Below are positions 1 to 9,463 of a stretch of DNA of 64,000 nucleotides, in pieces. Each line of letters begins with the position of its first letter. Positions within the stretch are counted from its first letter, which is position 1. Source of the stretch: Aliikangiella coralliicola (GTDB lineage: Bacteria > Pseudomonadota > Gammaproteobacteria > Enterobacterales > Kangiellaceae); NCBI RefSeq assembly GCF_007004725.1, contig NZ_ML660174.1:1-64000 (forward strand), given 5' to 3'. A program made the translations under genes and the position numbers. The notes beneath the pieces were generated by a model, which saw only the letters and a list, made by a program, of their open reading frames with translations, was not told the origin of the DNA and searched no databases.

Positions 1-239
1 GTAAATAGGTGATTCTTGGATTTTTGCCTCCCCAATCATTTTTGTCGCTTGTAATCTCAACGCTATGGATTTTCACTTAGTATGAATATTAGCCAACTCT
101 TATTTAAACTTTCAAACTTGCAATTAATTCTATAAAATTCAGCACAATAAGAAATTTGAGGCTAAAATCAGTCAATCACGTACTCTTTTCGCTTACAGAA
201 CCGTTATAACAATATCTGCACTAATAAAGGAATAATTAA

Positions 240-2177
240 GTGGATAGAAAAAATTCAATGATATCTTCATTTATAGAATATTCCAGGCCAACCAAGCGAA
301 TTGTTTCGCTGGCTTTTGATTTCGTAGCAATTGTATCTAGTATTTATTTAGCACTAAATATTTCTATAAAAGATTATGTTGCTTCAGAAATAGGTAGTTA
401 TTTCTATTTTGCAGCCACTTCGTTGGTCAGTTTAGTCATATTTGCCAGAATTGGATTTTATCGAGCTATTCTTCGTTATATGGGGTTAAAGGCTATCTTT
501 ACCATTTCTGCAGGTATCACACTTTCGACGACTGCGTTTACCCTTAGTTGCCTCTATCTAGAAATTCCTATTACCCCTACCAGTGTATTGCTTTATTGGT
601 CTTTTTCTCTTGTCACTATTGGTGGTGCCAGGTTACTGGCTATTGCACTAATCCGTTCAACACTAAATCTCTCATATACTATTGTTGCTATTTATGGTGC
701 GGGAAGTTCAGGTCGTCAGCTCGCAAGGGCATTAAGCCAAAGTGACAAATATAAGATTGCGGCTTATTTTGATGATGAACCTACTATTATTGGTTCAGAA
801 ATCGACGGAGTAAAAGTTTATTCGCAAATTTCGATCGAAAATATAATCGAGAAAAAACTTGTTTCTCAAGTTTTATTGGCGATGCCATCGGCATCTCATG
901 CTCGTCGTTCGGAGATACTAACGCACTTAGAGCCTTTCCCTATTAAAGTGAAGACCATTGCTTCGATGGAAGAAATAGTTAGTGGTAAGGTTCAAATTGA
1001 ACAATTAAAAGAAATTGAGATTGAAGATCTTCTTGGTCGTGATTCTGTAGACCCGGACCAAACACTGCTACATTCTTGCATTACTGATAAAGTAGTTATG
1101 GTTACAGGCTCTGGTGGTTCTATTGGTTCAGAGCTTTGCCGCCAAATCATAGCTTTGAAACCATCTAGTTTAATTCTTTACGAGCTTTCCGAATTTGCCC
1201 TTTACTCTATCGAAAAAGAACTCAGAAGACTTAGTGCTAAATTAGAAATTGATGTAGATATTAAAGCTCTGTTGGGATCTGTTCAGCATAAGAACCGTTT
1301 GATCAAAGTTATGGAACGCTATAGCGTTCAAACCGTTTATCATGCTGCAGCATACAAACATGTACCTATTGTCGAACACAATATAGTTGAAGGTATTAGA
1401 AATAATGTCTTTGGTACCTGGTATGCTGCTGAGGCGGCTGCAGAAGCCAAGGTTGAGAGATTTGTTTTAGTCTCCACCGATAAAGCAGTACGACCTACAA
1501 ATGTAATGGGGGCCTCTAAAAGACTGGCTGAACTCGTTTTACAAGCTCTAAATACACGAGGAGAGAATACTGTTTTTACAATGGTTCGGTTTGGTAATGT
1601 ATTGGGCTCCTCTGGCTCTGTAGTTCCTCTCTTTCGAGAACAGATAAGAACCGGCGGCCCAGTTACTGTTACCCACAAAGATATAATACGCTATTTTATG
1701 ACGATCCCAGAGGCCGCTCAGCTAGTAATTCAAGCAGGAGCAATGGGTAAAGGCGGCGATGTTTTTGTACTTGATATGGGAGATCAAGTTAGGATCTCTG
1801 AACTTGCTGAGAGAATGATTCACTTAATGGGACGCTCCGTTAAAAATAGTGCAAATCCTCAAGGAGATATTGAAATTCAGTATTCTGGTCTTCGCCCGGG
1901 AGAGAAATTATATGAAGAGTTGTTGGTTGGTGAGAATGTTGTAGGGACTAATCACCCCAAAATAATGACTGCGAATGAAGAACTTCTTCCCTGGGGCGAT
2001 ATGCAGAGAGCACTTATTCTTTTAAATGAGCTTTGTGATGGGATGGATTGTGATGGAATTGTACAAATGCTGCTTAAAATACCAACAGGATACAACCCTC
2101 AACATGAAGTTTGTGATTTGTTATGGGATAGTAATAAAGACAAGAATAATGTTTTGAGGTTTAAAACTCTTTCATAG
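240..2177 (+). CDS. Membrane-bound nucleotide-sugar 4,6-dehydratase (WbpM/CapD/FlaA1-like)
   Basis: Predicted inner-membrane enzyme converting a UDP-N-acetylhexosamine (typically UDP-GlcNAc) to the 4-keto-6-deoxy sugar, an early step to sugars such as QuiNAc, FucNAc or bacillosamine. Residues 1-140 hold about four membrane helices. A first Rossmann-like domain follows (GAGSSGRQ, 153-160), then a second SDR domain with TGSGGSIGSE at 289-298, AAAYKHVP at 369-376 and STDKAVRP at 412-419. The catalytic position reads MGASK, so Met replaces the usual SDR Tyr, as in WbpM itself. At 645 residues it has the usual long-form length. The GTG start at 240 has an AAGGA Shine-Dalgarno sequence 8 bases upstream. 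It opens the polysaccharide cluster. The exact substrate is inferred from the family. Confidence 0.93.
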   Translation: MDRKNSMISSFIEYSRPTKRIVSLAFDFVAIVSSIYLALNISIKDYVASEIGSYFYFAATSLVSLVIFARIGFYRAILRYMGLKAIFTISAGITLSTTAFTLSCLYLEIPITPTSVLLYWSFSLVTIGGARLLAIALIRSTLNLSYTIVAIYGAGSSGRQLARALSQSDKYKIAAYFDDEPTIIGSEIDGVKVYSQISIENIIEKKLVSQVLLAMPSASHARRSEILTHLEPFPIKVKTIASMEEIVSGKVQIEQLKEIEIEDLLGRDSVDPDQTLLHSCITDKVVMVTGSGGSIGSELCRQIIALKPSSLILYELSEFALYSIEKELRRLSAKLEIDVDIKALLGSVQHKNRLIKVMERYSVQTVYHAAAYKHVPIVEHNIVEGIRNNVFGTWYAAEAAAEAKVERFVLVSTDKAVRPTNVMGASKRLAELVLQALNTRGENTVFTMVRFGNVLGSSGSVVPLFREQIRTGGPVTVTHKDIIRYFMTIPEAAQLVIQAGAMGKGGDVFVLDMGDQVRISELAERMIHLMGRSVKNSANPQGDIEIQYSGLRPGEKLYEELLVGENVVGTNHPKIMTANEELLPWGDMQRALILLNELCDGMDCDGIVQMLLKIPTGYNPQHEVCDLLWDSNKDKNNVLRFKTLS

Positions 2178-2495
2178 AGCCACAACCATTGTTGGTTCAT
2201 TAATCACTCTTAGTAAAACTGATTGAGAAAAGAGCTTATTTTTTAAGCCAAGTTTAGGAAGGCTAATTTGATTTAAAGTTATATCTAGCGAATTTTGGCA
2301 ATAGCTGGTTAATCATAATTCACAGCGTGAGGGATAATAGCTTAACCAAGATTAATCTAAATACTGCGCAAGGCAAGCCCTTCCATTTATTAAACAGTCC
2401 AACTCTAAACTAAAATTATACTGTTCAAATGCCAAATCAACCGTCTTCAGTAAAATAATTTATAATCTTGCTCTTAAAAAAGACTGACAATATCT
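2178..2495. other. Intergenic gap
   Basis: AT-rich stretch of 318 bases between the dehydratase and the next membrane-protein gene. I see no open frame, no strong terminator and no recognisable RNA. Only weak short inverted repeats occur (for example TGGTTAA at 2306 with TTAACCA at 2342). A promoter for the downstream genes is plausible but not identified. Confidence 0.4.
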
Positions 2496-4355
2496 ATGTT
2501 ACTGACTATTTCTGAGAAATATATTAAACCTCTAGAATTATTTTCAAAGACGTTTCCCTTCCTAATCGTTTCTTCAATAGTTCTAATTATAATTAGTAGA
2601 TTTATATTAAACTTTCAAAGTGGTATAGACTTAACAGACGAAAGTTTCTATTTTCTTCATTCCTCTCAACCCGAAAATATCCGCTCCAGCTTAACTTCTT
2701 TCGGATTTTATTCCAGTTTTCTGTTCTATTTAGCTGATGGAAATATATATTATTTCAGGCTCATAGGCTTTTTGATATTGCTTTTATCAGCGACTTTTTT
2801 CTCATGGTCGCTAAATTGCTACATCACCAGAAAAATTCTGTGTGGTGACAAATTGCTTGAACTTTCATGGATATTAACGTTGGCAATATCTGTGACCTTT
2901 TATTACTCAACATGGTTAGTTTCACCATCCTACAACTTCATGGTGTTGATTGGTTGCTTGCTGGTAAGCGCTTCTGCTATCCGTATTGTAACGAATGGTG
3001 CAACTACTAATGGGAGTAAACGTCAAGAATCAAGTACCAAAGACTACTTCTATATATCTCTCATAATAGCAGGATTACACCTTTGCTTTGTATCTAAACC
3101 CCCTTCGGCGTTGTTGTTGTATGTATTAGTGACAATTGTATTTTTTAGTGCCTATGTACCGATAAGAGCAATATCAAAAGCGTTAATTGTTGGTTTAGCG
3201 TGGTTAGCGTTATTTTTGATTCACGTCTCTTTGTTTGATGGATCATTGAATATTTATTTGGATAGAATTTCTCTTGCCTGGGAACTCAATTCCTTACTGA
3301 ATTCAACCTTAGAGCCGTCTTTTATTCTTAATAAATTCTTATTCTATTTAAGAAATATTCTGAGTAAAGAGGTGGTACTAATAATCGGCGTAATTGCTCT
3401 TGTTGTTGGTTACATTAAGTACAGACTGAGCAATGTTATAAATTTACCAATGTTTATTAAAGACTCGGAAGCATCAATTAAGCTTGTGGCTTTTATTGGC
3501 GTATTTATTCTCATTTTCAACTACAAATTGTTTTATGGTTCGGATGTTGGTAAAGGAGGGGTCGCGTTACTTTTCTTTTTAGTCGCATGGTATTGGCTTT
3601 TTGAAACAAAACGAATTCAAAAAGAATGTAATCAAATATCGAATATTGAAATTTTGGCTTGTCTAATTTGGCTTTTTTCTTGTTCAATGGCTTTCTCTAT
3701 TGGCTCTACCATTCATCCAATTCTCAAATCATCTCATAGCCTTATTTTTTGCGTTGGATGTCTTTGTTTTATTATCAGGGTTACTAACTTCAAGAGCGCA
3801 ACGATCAAAGTTGAGTATTTGTACATGGCGGCCATACTATTAATGATAACCTTGAATATTAACTATGCTCAATTGAAGCCTTATCGATTAATAACGCCTA
3901 TAGCCGAGCAAAATACAAAGGTCTTGTTACCTATCGATGGTGAACCTCATAAAGTAGATACTAAAACTGCAAAATATATTAATGATCTATCTAAAAGTGC
4001 TAAGAAGGCTGAATGGAAAGAAGGCATGGTTTTACTTGACTTAACTGGAGGAACCCCATTCGCTTCGTACTTTCTAAAGGCTAAAGTGATTGTGACTCCG
4101 TGGTATTTTGGAGGGCGGGATAATAGTGAACAATGGCTTCGCAAAGTACTTTCCCATGCTGACACCAGAGATTTAAATAGCGCATGGCTTTTGTTAGCCC
4201 CTAAAGGGCATTATCGATTTGATAAAAATATATTGTTTGAAATTGAAGGATACAAAAATATAGAATATGAGAAAGTCGGCTCTTTCACTAGTGGCTTTAG
4301 AAATGAACAACAAGAACTCTGGAAGCCCAAAAAAAATGGCGAACCAGATATTTAG
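2496..4355 (+). CDS. Polytopic membrane protein, possibly GT-C-type glycosyltransferase
   Basis: Not recognised with certainty. It has 619 residues and about ten or more hydrophobic helices over residues 20-460, followed by a soluble C-terminal part of about 150 residues. The first external loop after helix 1 contains GIDLTDESFY; an acidic motif in this place is characteristic of GT-C-fold glycosyltransferases, which use lipid-linked sugars in the periplasm. With its position in a polysaccharide cluster this suggests a membrane glycosyltransferase or another polymer-handling protein. It resembles neither Wzx nor Wzy clearly, but a Wzy-like polymerase cannot be excluded. The ATG at 2496 has no good Shine-Dalgarno sequence. 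Confidence 0.8.
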   Translation: MLLTISEKYIKPLELFSKTFPFLIVSSIVLIIISRFILNFQSGIDLTDESFYFLHSSQPENIRSSLTSFGFYSSFLFYLADGNIYYFRLIGFLILLLSATFFSWSLNCYITRKILCGDKLLELSWILTLAISVTFYYSTWLVSPSYNFMVLIGCLLVSASAIRIVTNGATTNGSKRQESSTKDYFYISLIIAGLHLCFVSKPPSALLLYVLVTIVFFSAYVPIRAISKALIVGLAWLALFLIHVSLFDGSLNIYLDRISLAWELNSLLNSTLEPSFILNKFLFYLRNILSKEVVLIIGVIALVVGYIKYRLSNVINLPMFIKDSEASIKLVAFIGVFILIFNYKLFYGSDVGKGGVALLFFLVAWYWLFETKRIQKECNQISNIEILACLIWLFSCSMAFSIGSTIHPILKSSHSLIFCVGCLCFIIRVTNFKSATIKVEYLYMAAILLMITLNINYAQLKPYRLITPIAEQNTKVLLPIDGEPHKVDTKTAKYINDLSKSAKKAEWKEGMVLLDLTGGTPFASYFLKAKVIVTPWYFGGRDNSEQWLRKVLSHADTRDLNSAWLLLAPKGHYRFDKNILFEIEGYKNIEYEKVGSFTSGFRNEQQELWKPKKNGEPDI

Positions 4356-4447
4356 CTTAGATTTTTAAATGTTGGTGATTTTAAGATCGAATACTCGAGA
4401 AGTTCAATATGAGTATCTTCACAAGTAAATAATAAGGAAAACAATTC

Positions 4448-5167
4448 GTGTTGATATCTATAATTCAACCATGTTTTATTCCGTGGTTGGGATATTTTGA
4501 GCAAATGGCTGTGGCAGATCTTTTTGTCTATATGGATGATGTGAAATATTCTAGGCAAAACTGGCGTAATAATAATAGGCTGCTGTGTCAATCTGTTCCA
4601 AAAAACATTTCTATTCCGGTCCAAAAAACTAATAAGTATTCGCTAATTAATCAAGTTTTAATTTCGAACAATCGAGACTGGCGAAAAGAGTTCTTAAATA
4701 AAGTAATGAATTGGTATCGCAGGGCGCCTTATTTTGAAGAAATATTTGATTTGATTTCGAATGTCGTATTAGAAAATCATGATAAGCTGGTATGTTTAAA
4801 TTATAAGCTTAATTCAGCTATCGCCTTATATTTAGGAATTAAAACTCCCATAAAATTAACATCAATGGTACCTCGCTCCTCGAATGATAAAGTCACTCGG
4901 ATTATTGAAATAGTAAAATATTTTAACGCCGACGTTTTGTACGACGGCAAATCTGCAGCCAATTTTATCGATAAGAAAGTGTTTATAGATAGCGGTATAA
5001 CGGTTATATTTCAAGACTATAAACATACTCCTTACCGTCAAAACTTTTCCGAAAGCTTTGTTCCCTACATGTCTGTACTCGATTTATTGATGAACGAGGG
5101 ACCGAGTTCACTAGATATAATCTTATCGAGTCCATTACCAGGGGAACTTGTAGCTTTAAAAAAATAA
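4448..5167 (+). CDS. WbqC-like family protein
   Basis: 239 residues. The N-terminus (ISIIQPCFIPWLGYFEQM, then DLFVYMDDVKYSRQNWRN) is characteristic of the WbqC family, found in O-antigen and capsule clusters. These proteins are probably involved in making or transferring a modified amino sugar, but the reaction is not established. No signal peptide or membrane segment is visible, so it is probably cytoplasmic. The GTG start at 4448 is preceded by AAGGA with 9-base spacing; a TTG directly after it is an alternative. It lies 70 bases before the glycosyltransferase gene and is likely co-transcribed with it. Confidence 0.88.
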   Translation: MLISIIQPCFIPWLGYFEQMAVADLFVYMDDVKYSRQNWRNNNRLLCQSVPKNISIPVQKTNKYSLINQVLISNNRDWRKEFLNKVMNWYRRAPYFEEIFDLISNVVLENHDKLVCLNYKLNSAIALYLGIKTPIKLTSMVPRSSNDKVTRIIEIVKYFNADVLYDGKSAANFIDKKVFIDSGITVIFQDYKHTPYRQNFSESFVPYMSVLDLLMNEGPSSLDIILSSPLPGELVALKK

Positions 5168-5237
5168 TGGTCCATTTCTTAGCGATTTATTTTTGAATCT
5201 TGACCAACTTTAATAAGAATATATTCAAATTTCTATT

Positions 5238-6167
5238 ATGAAACTTTCAATCGTTACTACATTATATAAATCTGCACCATTTGTTAATGAGTTCTATGAA
5301 CGAATTACTTTAGAAGCACTAAAAATTACTGATGATTATGAGATCGTATTTGTAAATGATGGTTGCCCCGACGGTACTCTTAAGAAAGTAATTACACTTT
5401 ATGAGAGTGATGAGAAAGTTAAGATAATAGAGCTGTCGAGAAATTTTGGCCATCATAGAGCTATTATGGTTGGGCTTGACTTTTGCGTGGGCGAGTATGT
5501 TTTTTTAATAGACTCTGATCTTGAGGAGTCTCCTGAGTGGTTGAGTTGTTTCCACGCTCGTGCAGTCGAAGAACAAGCAGATGTAATTATAGGTGTTCAA
5601 TCGACGAGAGAAGGGACTTTAACAAAAAGAGTAGGTGGTAATTTATTCTATAAAATATTCAATACTCTTTCTTCTATAGAAGTTCCTGAAGGCGCTACGA
5701 CTGCTCGCTTAATGAATAGACCTTTTATCAATTCATTAAAGAAGTTCAAGGAACGAGAATTGTTTTTTGCAGGTCTGTGTGAAATGACGGGATTTAACCA
5801 GCTAACTGTAGAGGTAACAAAATCATATAAAGGGCATACAAGTTACAGTTTTATTAAAAGGCTAAAACAATCGGTTGACGCAATAACTTCATTTAGTAAT
5901 AGGCCTTTATATTTAATTTTTGTTGTTGGGTGTTTGGTGTTTTTGTTTTCATCATTATATATTGCCTGGATTTTTTATCAGAAATTGTTTCTCTCTTTGC
6001 AATTAGGTTATGCGTCTTTAATTGCATCAATCTGGGCTGTTGGAGGATTAACATTAATGTGCACCGGAATTTTGGGAATATACCTTGGGAAAATATTTAG
6101 CGAAGTTAAGTCACGGCCAACCATAATAAAGAGAATATTTGAAAGGACAGGTAGAAGTAATGATTAA
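5238..6167 (+). CDS. GtrB/DPM-like glycosyltransferase family 2
   Basis: 309-residue polyprenyl-phosphate sugar transferase. It has an N-terminal GT2 domain with FVNDGCPDG at about 38-46 and the metal-binding DSDLEE at 92-97, followed by two membrane helices near the C-terminus (about 225-245 and 260-285). Proteins of this build (GtrB/YfdH, DPM synthase) move a sugar from a nucleotide donor to undecaprenyl phosphate on the cytoplasmic face. The lipid-linked sugar can then be flipped and used by a GT-C enzyme, which fits the membrane protein two genes upstream. The last 8 bases overlap the next gene, indicating translational coupling. Confidence 0.92.
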   Translation: MKLSIVTTLYKSAPFVNEFYERITLEALKITDDYEIVFVNDGCPDGTLKKVITLYESDEKVKIIELSRNFGHHRAIMVGLDFCVGEYVFLIDSDLEESPEWLSCFHARAVEEQADVIIGVQSTREGTLTKRVGGNLFYKIFNTLSSIEVPEGATTARLMNRPFINSLKKFKERELFFAGLCEMTGFNQLTVEVTKSYKGHTSYSFIKRLKQSVDAITSFSNRPLYLIFVVGCLVFLFSSLYIAWIFYQKLFLSLQLGYASLIASIWAVGGLTLMCTGILGIYLGKIFSEVKSRPTIIKRIFERTGRSND

Positions 6168-7560
6168 AATCTTGAGAGGAGATATAAAGGACAGTAGCAT
6201 AGAGCTTCCTGAAGGTTTCGACACGAATATATCGAATTGTGGGAAAATATCATTAACAAGAGATTTTTTTTCTTCTATTCCGTTGTTTTATTTTGTTGAT
6301 AAAAATGAGTTGATCATTTCGGATTCCTATCTGGAGCTAACCGGGTTTTTGAGAACAAAAGAAGTTGCATTGTTTCCCGATAGTGAATATATAAAGTTAT
6401 ACATTACTTTTCAGACTCCGAATACTTCTCGAACTCTTTTAAAAAAAATAAAGCGTTTAAGGCCTGGCGAAAGGATATTTTTTGATGAACAAGGAAATCT
6501 TAAGTCAGAATTTGTAGAAAGAATTTCAAATGCTCATCACCGCTATACCAGTAATAACCTGAGAAGCCATATTGATGCAATTGTGGAAAAGTTAAATCCG
6601 AGTGATACTACTTTTCATATTAGTTCAGGTCTAGACTCATCTATACTTGCTATTAGAGCTGCTAGGGTATTTCCGGAAAGAAGCATTCATTTAGCAACAT
6701 GCTTAACTAGGGGAGACGGATGTTCGAACGAGTTAGATAATTCAAAACGACTAGCTGAAGATATTGGTGCCGACCTGGTTATTTACGATCTAACTAATGT
6801 TGATATATTTAAAGAAGGGGAAAGCTTACTAAAGAATTGCTTGGGTTTTCCTGTTGCGCATCCTAGTCATCTTGTTGAGTATCTGTTGAATCAGAGAATT
6901 GTTGGTTCAGGCGCTAGTACCATTGTAAATGGAAAAGGCCCCGATGATTGCTTAGCCGGGTATTCTTGGCATCTAGATAAGTTCCAGAAAGCCATGGTTC
7001 ATAAGAACCGCCTAACGGTGACTGCCGATGCTGATTTAATTGAATTGACTGGTAGCTCTATAGATCTAGTTGCAGAAGATGATATTTGGAAAGAGATAGA
7101 GAACCCATTAAGTTTGAACAAAAGACTAGAGTATGACGCTCGTTCGGTTACTGATGCATGGAATATAATCCATAGCTCGATTGCCAAAAGACTAGAGGTT
7201 CAAATAGTGAGTCCATTTATGGACCCAGTTATAAGGTCGGGTTTGTTCTCTCTTCCTGATAGTCAAAAAATCAATGGCCTTAGACAAAAGTATTTTCTTA
7301 GAGAGACGTTTAAAAATGATTACCCTGACTATATCCTCGATTTCTCTAAACATGGCTTTAGGCTAGATTTGCAACCTTACTTTCTGGATTATGATTCCGA
7401 AGAACTCTTTTTAAAGATAACTTGCAATTTACCCTGGGTGGATAGGTATTTCAACCTTAACAAAATAAAGATGATGATAGACTCTACAATTCATGGTAAG
7501 AAAAATTACGGCTGGCAGCTATGGAGTATTTTTTGCGTTGTTAATGCAATAAATAGTTGA
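6160..7560 (+). CDS. Asparagine-synthase-like protein of the polysaccharide cluster
   Basis: 466 residues from the preferred ATG at 6160, which has AAAGGACAGG about 10 bases upstream; a TTG at 6139 is less likely. The C-terminal half is an ATP-pyrophosphatase (Asn-synthase) domain with PP-loop SSGLDSS at about 155-161. The N-terminal region resembles a class II glutaminase fold, but the protein starts MIKILRG, so the essential N-terminal Cys nucleophile is absent. It therefore cannot use glutamine in the normal way. It may use another amine donor or activate a carboxylate, like beta-lactam-synthetase-type relatives. Such proteins occur in exopolysaccharide clusters, possibly amidating uronic acids. 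It overlaps the preceding gene by 8 bases and abuts the next one. Confidence 0.85.
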   Translation: MIKILRGDIKDSSIELPEGFDTNISNCGKISLTRDFFSSIPLFYFVDKNELIISDSYLELTGFLRTKEVALFPDSEYIKLYITFQTPNTSRTLLKKIKRLRPGERIFFDEQGNLKSEFVERISNAHHRYTSNNLRSHIDAIVEKLNPSDTTFHISSGLDSSILAIRAARVFPERSIHLATCLTRGDGCSNELDNSKRLAEDIGADLVIYDLTNVDIFKEGESLLKNCLGFPVAHPSHLVEYLLNQRIVGSGASTIVNGKGPDDCLAGYSWHLDKFQKAMVHKNRLTVTADADLIELTGSSIDLVAEDDIWKEIENPLSLNKRLEYDARSVTDAWNIIHSSIAKRLEVQIVSPFMDPVIRSGLFSLPDSQKINGLRQKYFLRETFKNDYPDYILDFSKHGFRLDLQPYFLDYDSEELFLKITCNLPWVDRYFNLNKIKMMIDSTIHGKKNYGWQLWSIFCVVNAINS

Positions 7561-8517
7561 ATGTTACGAGTTTTTTCAAACAAGAGATTAAAAGTTGCAG
7601 TAAAATGGTCCGTTTTACTGGTAGCAACGGGCTATTTGTTTATATTTTCCGAATTTATAAATGTTTTCTCGTTGTTTGAAAACATCGTTATTGAATTCTT
7701 CGTTCTTTTCATGCTTTTTAGCCTTTTTAATCGAGCATTCAACGCTTACCGGATTAAACAGATAGCTGATATTCTTCAACGTAGTAATGAACTTGGATTT
7801 TTTAGTTCTTTTAGAATTTTGTTATTTTCTGAATTTGTAAGTGTGGTGATACCCACAACTTACAGCGCTGAATTGGTCAGAACATTTAAACTTTCTCAGT
7901 ATAATCTAAGTTTAAAAAAAACTACTTTAGCTATCTTAGTTGATAGAAGTATTGGTTTGTTATTTCTGTGTATTGGTACTCTTGTCGCTTTTCTTGTATC
8001 AAATTACAAGTTAGCGAACTTTCTTGGAGAAGAGGTCTTTCACACCATTTATTTAGTTATTCTTGTTACGTTTTTTTTTCTAATAATAGTTATTTATCGT
8101 TTTAGGCGTTTATTTAGTGAGTTTGCGTTTAAATTTAAGCAATGGTTAGCACTAGATGAGATAGTTAAAGTATCCCTTGTTTCTTTTTCGTCTTTTGGAA
8201 CAGGTGTAATTTCATATTATTTTGCATTTGTTGCCGCGGGTGTGGAATTATCTTTCGTCCATATTATTTTTATAGTATTTATGAGCTTTATTGGAAGATT
8301 GGTTCCATTTTCGATATTGGGAGTAAGTGCCGGTGAGATAGCCTTGGTGGTTGTCAGTGAGGGATTCGGGGTCAGTCATGAGCTAGCGTTATTCACAGCC
8401 ATGATTGTAATTTTGAGTAAGTATTTGTTTTCAGCTATCGGATTTCTTACCGAGATTTATTTAGATGGGGTCAGTGTTGTAGCAGAGCACTTAAAAAAAG
8501 CTGCAAAAAGTATTTGA
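7561..8517 (+). CDS. Flippase-like integral membrane protein (LPG-synthase TM / YbhN family)
   Basis: 318 residues with about seven to eight hydrophobic helices. The pattern PTTYSAELVRTFKL (about residues 98-111) with LAILVDRSIGLLFL, and later RLVPFSILGVSAGE, is typical of the lysylphosphatidylglycerol-synthase transmembrane / UPF0104 family. Members in polysaccharide clusters are thought to handle lipid-linked substrates, but the activity here is not known. The ATG directly follows the TGA of the preceding gene, so translation is coupled. Confidence 0.85.
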   Translation: MLRVFSNKRLKVAVKWSVLLVATGYLFIFSEFINVFSLFENIVIEFFVLFMLFSLFNRAFNAYRIKQIADILQRSNELGFFSSFRILLFSEFVSVVIPTTYSAELVRTFKLSQYNLSLKKTTLAILVDRSIGLLFLCIGTLVAFLVSNYKLANFLGEEVFHTIYLVILVTFFFLIIVIYRFRRLFSEFAFKFKQWLALDEIVKVSLVSFSSFGTGVISYYFAFVAAGVELSFVHIIFIVFMSFIGRLVPFSILGVSAGEIALVVVSEGFGVSHELALFTAMIVILSKYLFSAIGFLTEIYLDGVSVVAEHLKKAAKSI

Positions 8518-8545
8518 TAAAAACAATTATTTTAAGGGTATACGT

Positions 8546-9463
8546 ATGCCAAAGAGTGCCAAAGTTCCACTGTTTGTTGTTGCTGGAATGCCCCGTGGGG
8601 CGACTACATTTCTTTATCACTATTTATCGCAGCATCCAGAAATATTTTTACCATTTAGGAAAGAAATAAATTATTTTAATGTGAAAAACAATCTCGGAAT
8701 TGATTGGTATCTTTCTTTATACCGAGAAATGGATTCCGAATTAATCGCCGGTGACATTAGCCCATTGTGTTTTTTTAACCGCGACTCTATTTCGGAAATA
8801 AAGGCTTATAGTAAAGAGGTTAAAGTGATATTAGTAATACGGGACCCGGCAGAGTGGGCGGTTTCTTTTTACTACCAGTTCAAATCATTTACAAATAACA
8901 TGCCTTCACTAAATGAGTTTTTAACCAAAGGACATTTATATAATGTTGGAGATGAACAATTATTCCTCAAATTTTCTGGGAATTGGATAGGCGAACGAAT
9001 TAAGGAATATCAAGCTGAATTCGGAGATAATGTCCTGATATATAATTTCTCTTATTTTAAAAAGAATCCATTAAACGTACTAAAAACGATTGAGCAATTT
9101 CTGGATATATCTAACTATTTTACTTCAGAAAACTTTGACAACCGTAGAATAAACGAATCAAAACGTAGAAATATAAGATTAGTGTCATGGTTACTTAGTC
9201 GGGAACTAGTTATCAACACAATAGGAAAATTAGTGCCGCGAAAACTAATCATGAAACTTCGAGCTTTATTTGATCGCATTAGTTCAAAAAACCGAGGTGA
9301 GTCGAGTAAAAATGCAACACACACCGATAGGGATATAGAAATAGCGTCCGAATTTTTTAGGGAAGACACGGTTAAAGTTTCTGAATTATTCAAAGAATCT
9401 CCTGTGCTTATTGGTTTGTCTGTTGAGAAATCTAGCAGTAAAAGTGAAAATAATAATGAGTGA
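8546..9463 (+). CDS. PAPS-dependent sulfotransferase domain protein
   Basis: 305 residues. The 5'-phosphosulfate-binding loop is GMPRGATTFL at 14-23, and the 3'-phosphate-binding motif is VIRDPAEWAVSFYYQF at about 97-112 with Ser107. These are the signature elements of carbohydrate sulfotransferases using 3'-phosphoadenylylsulfate. No signal peptide is seen, so it should act in the cytoplasm on a nucleotide- or lipid-linked sugar. The start is ATG 8546 after a TAAGGG sequence. PAPS can be supplied by the fused sulfurylase/APS kinase at 37785-39497. The sulfated substrate is inferred to be the polysaccharide made here. Confidence 0.9.
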   Translation: MPKSAKVPLFVVAGMPRGATTFLYHYLSQHPEIFLPFRKEINYFNVKNNLGIDWYLSLYREMDSELIAGDISPLCFFNRDSISEIKAYSKEVKVILVIRDPAEWAVSFYYQFKSFTNNMPSLNEFLTKGHLYNVGDEQLFLKFSGNWIGERIKEYQAEFGDNVLIYNFSYFKKNPLNVLKTIEQFLDISNYFTSENFDNRRINESKRRNIRLVSWLLSRELVINTIGKLVPRKLIMKLRALFDRISSKNRGESSKNATHTDRDIEIASEFFREDTVKVSELFKESPVLIGLSVEKSSSKSENNNE

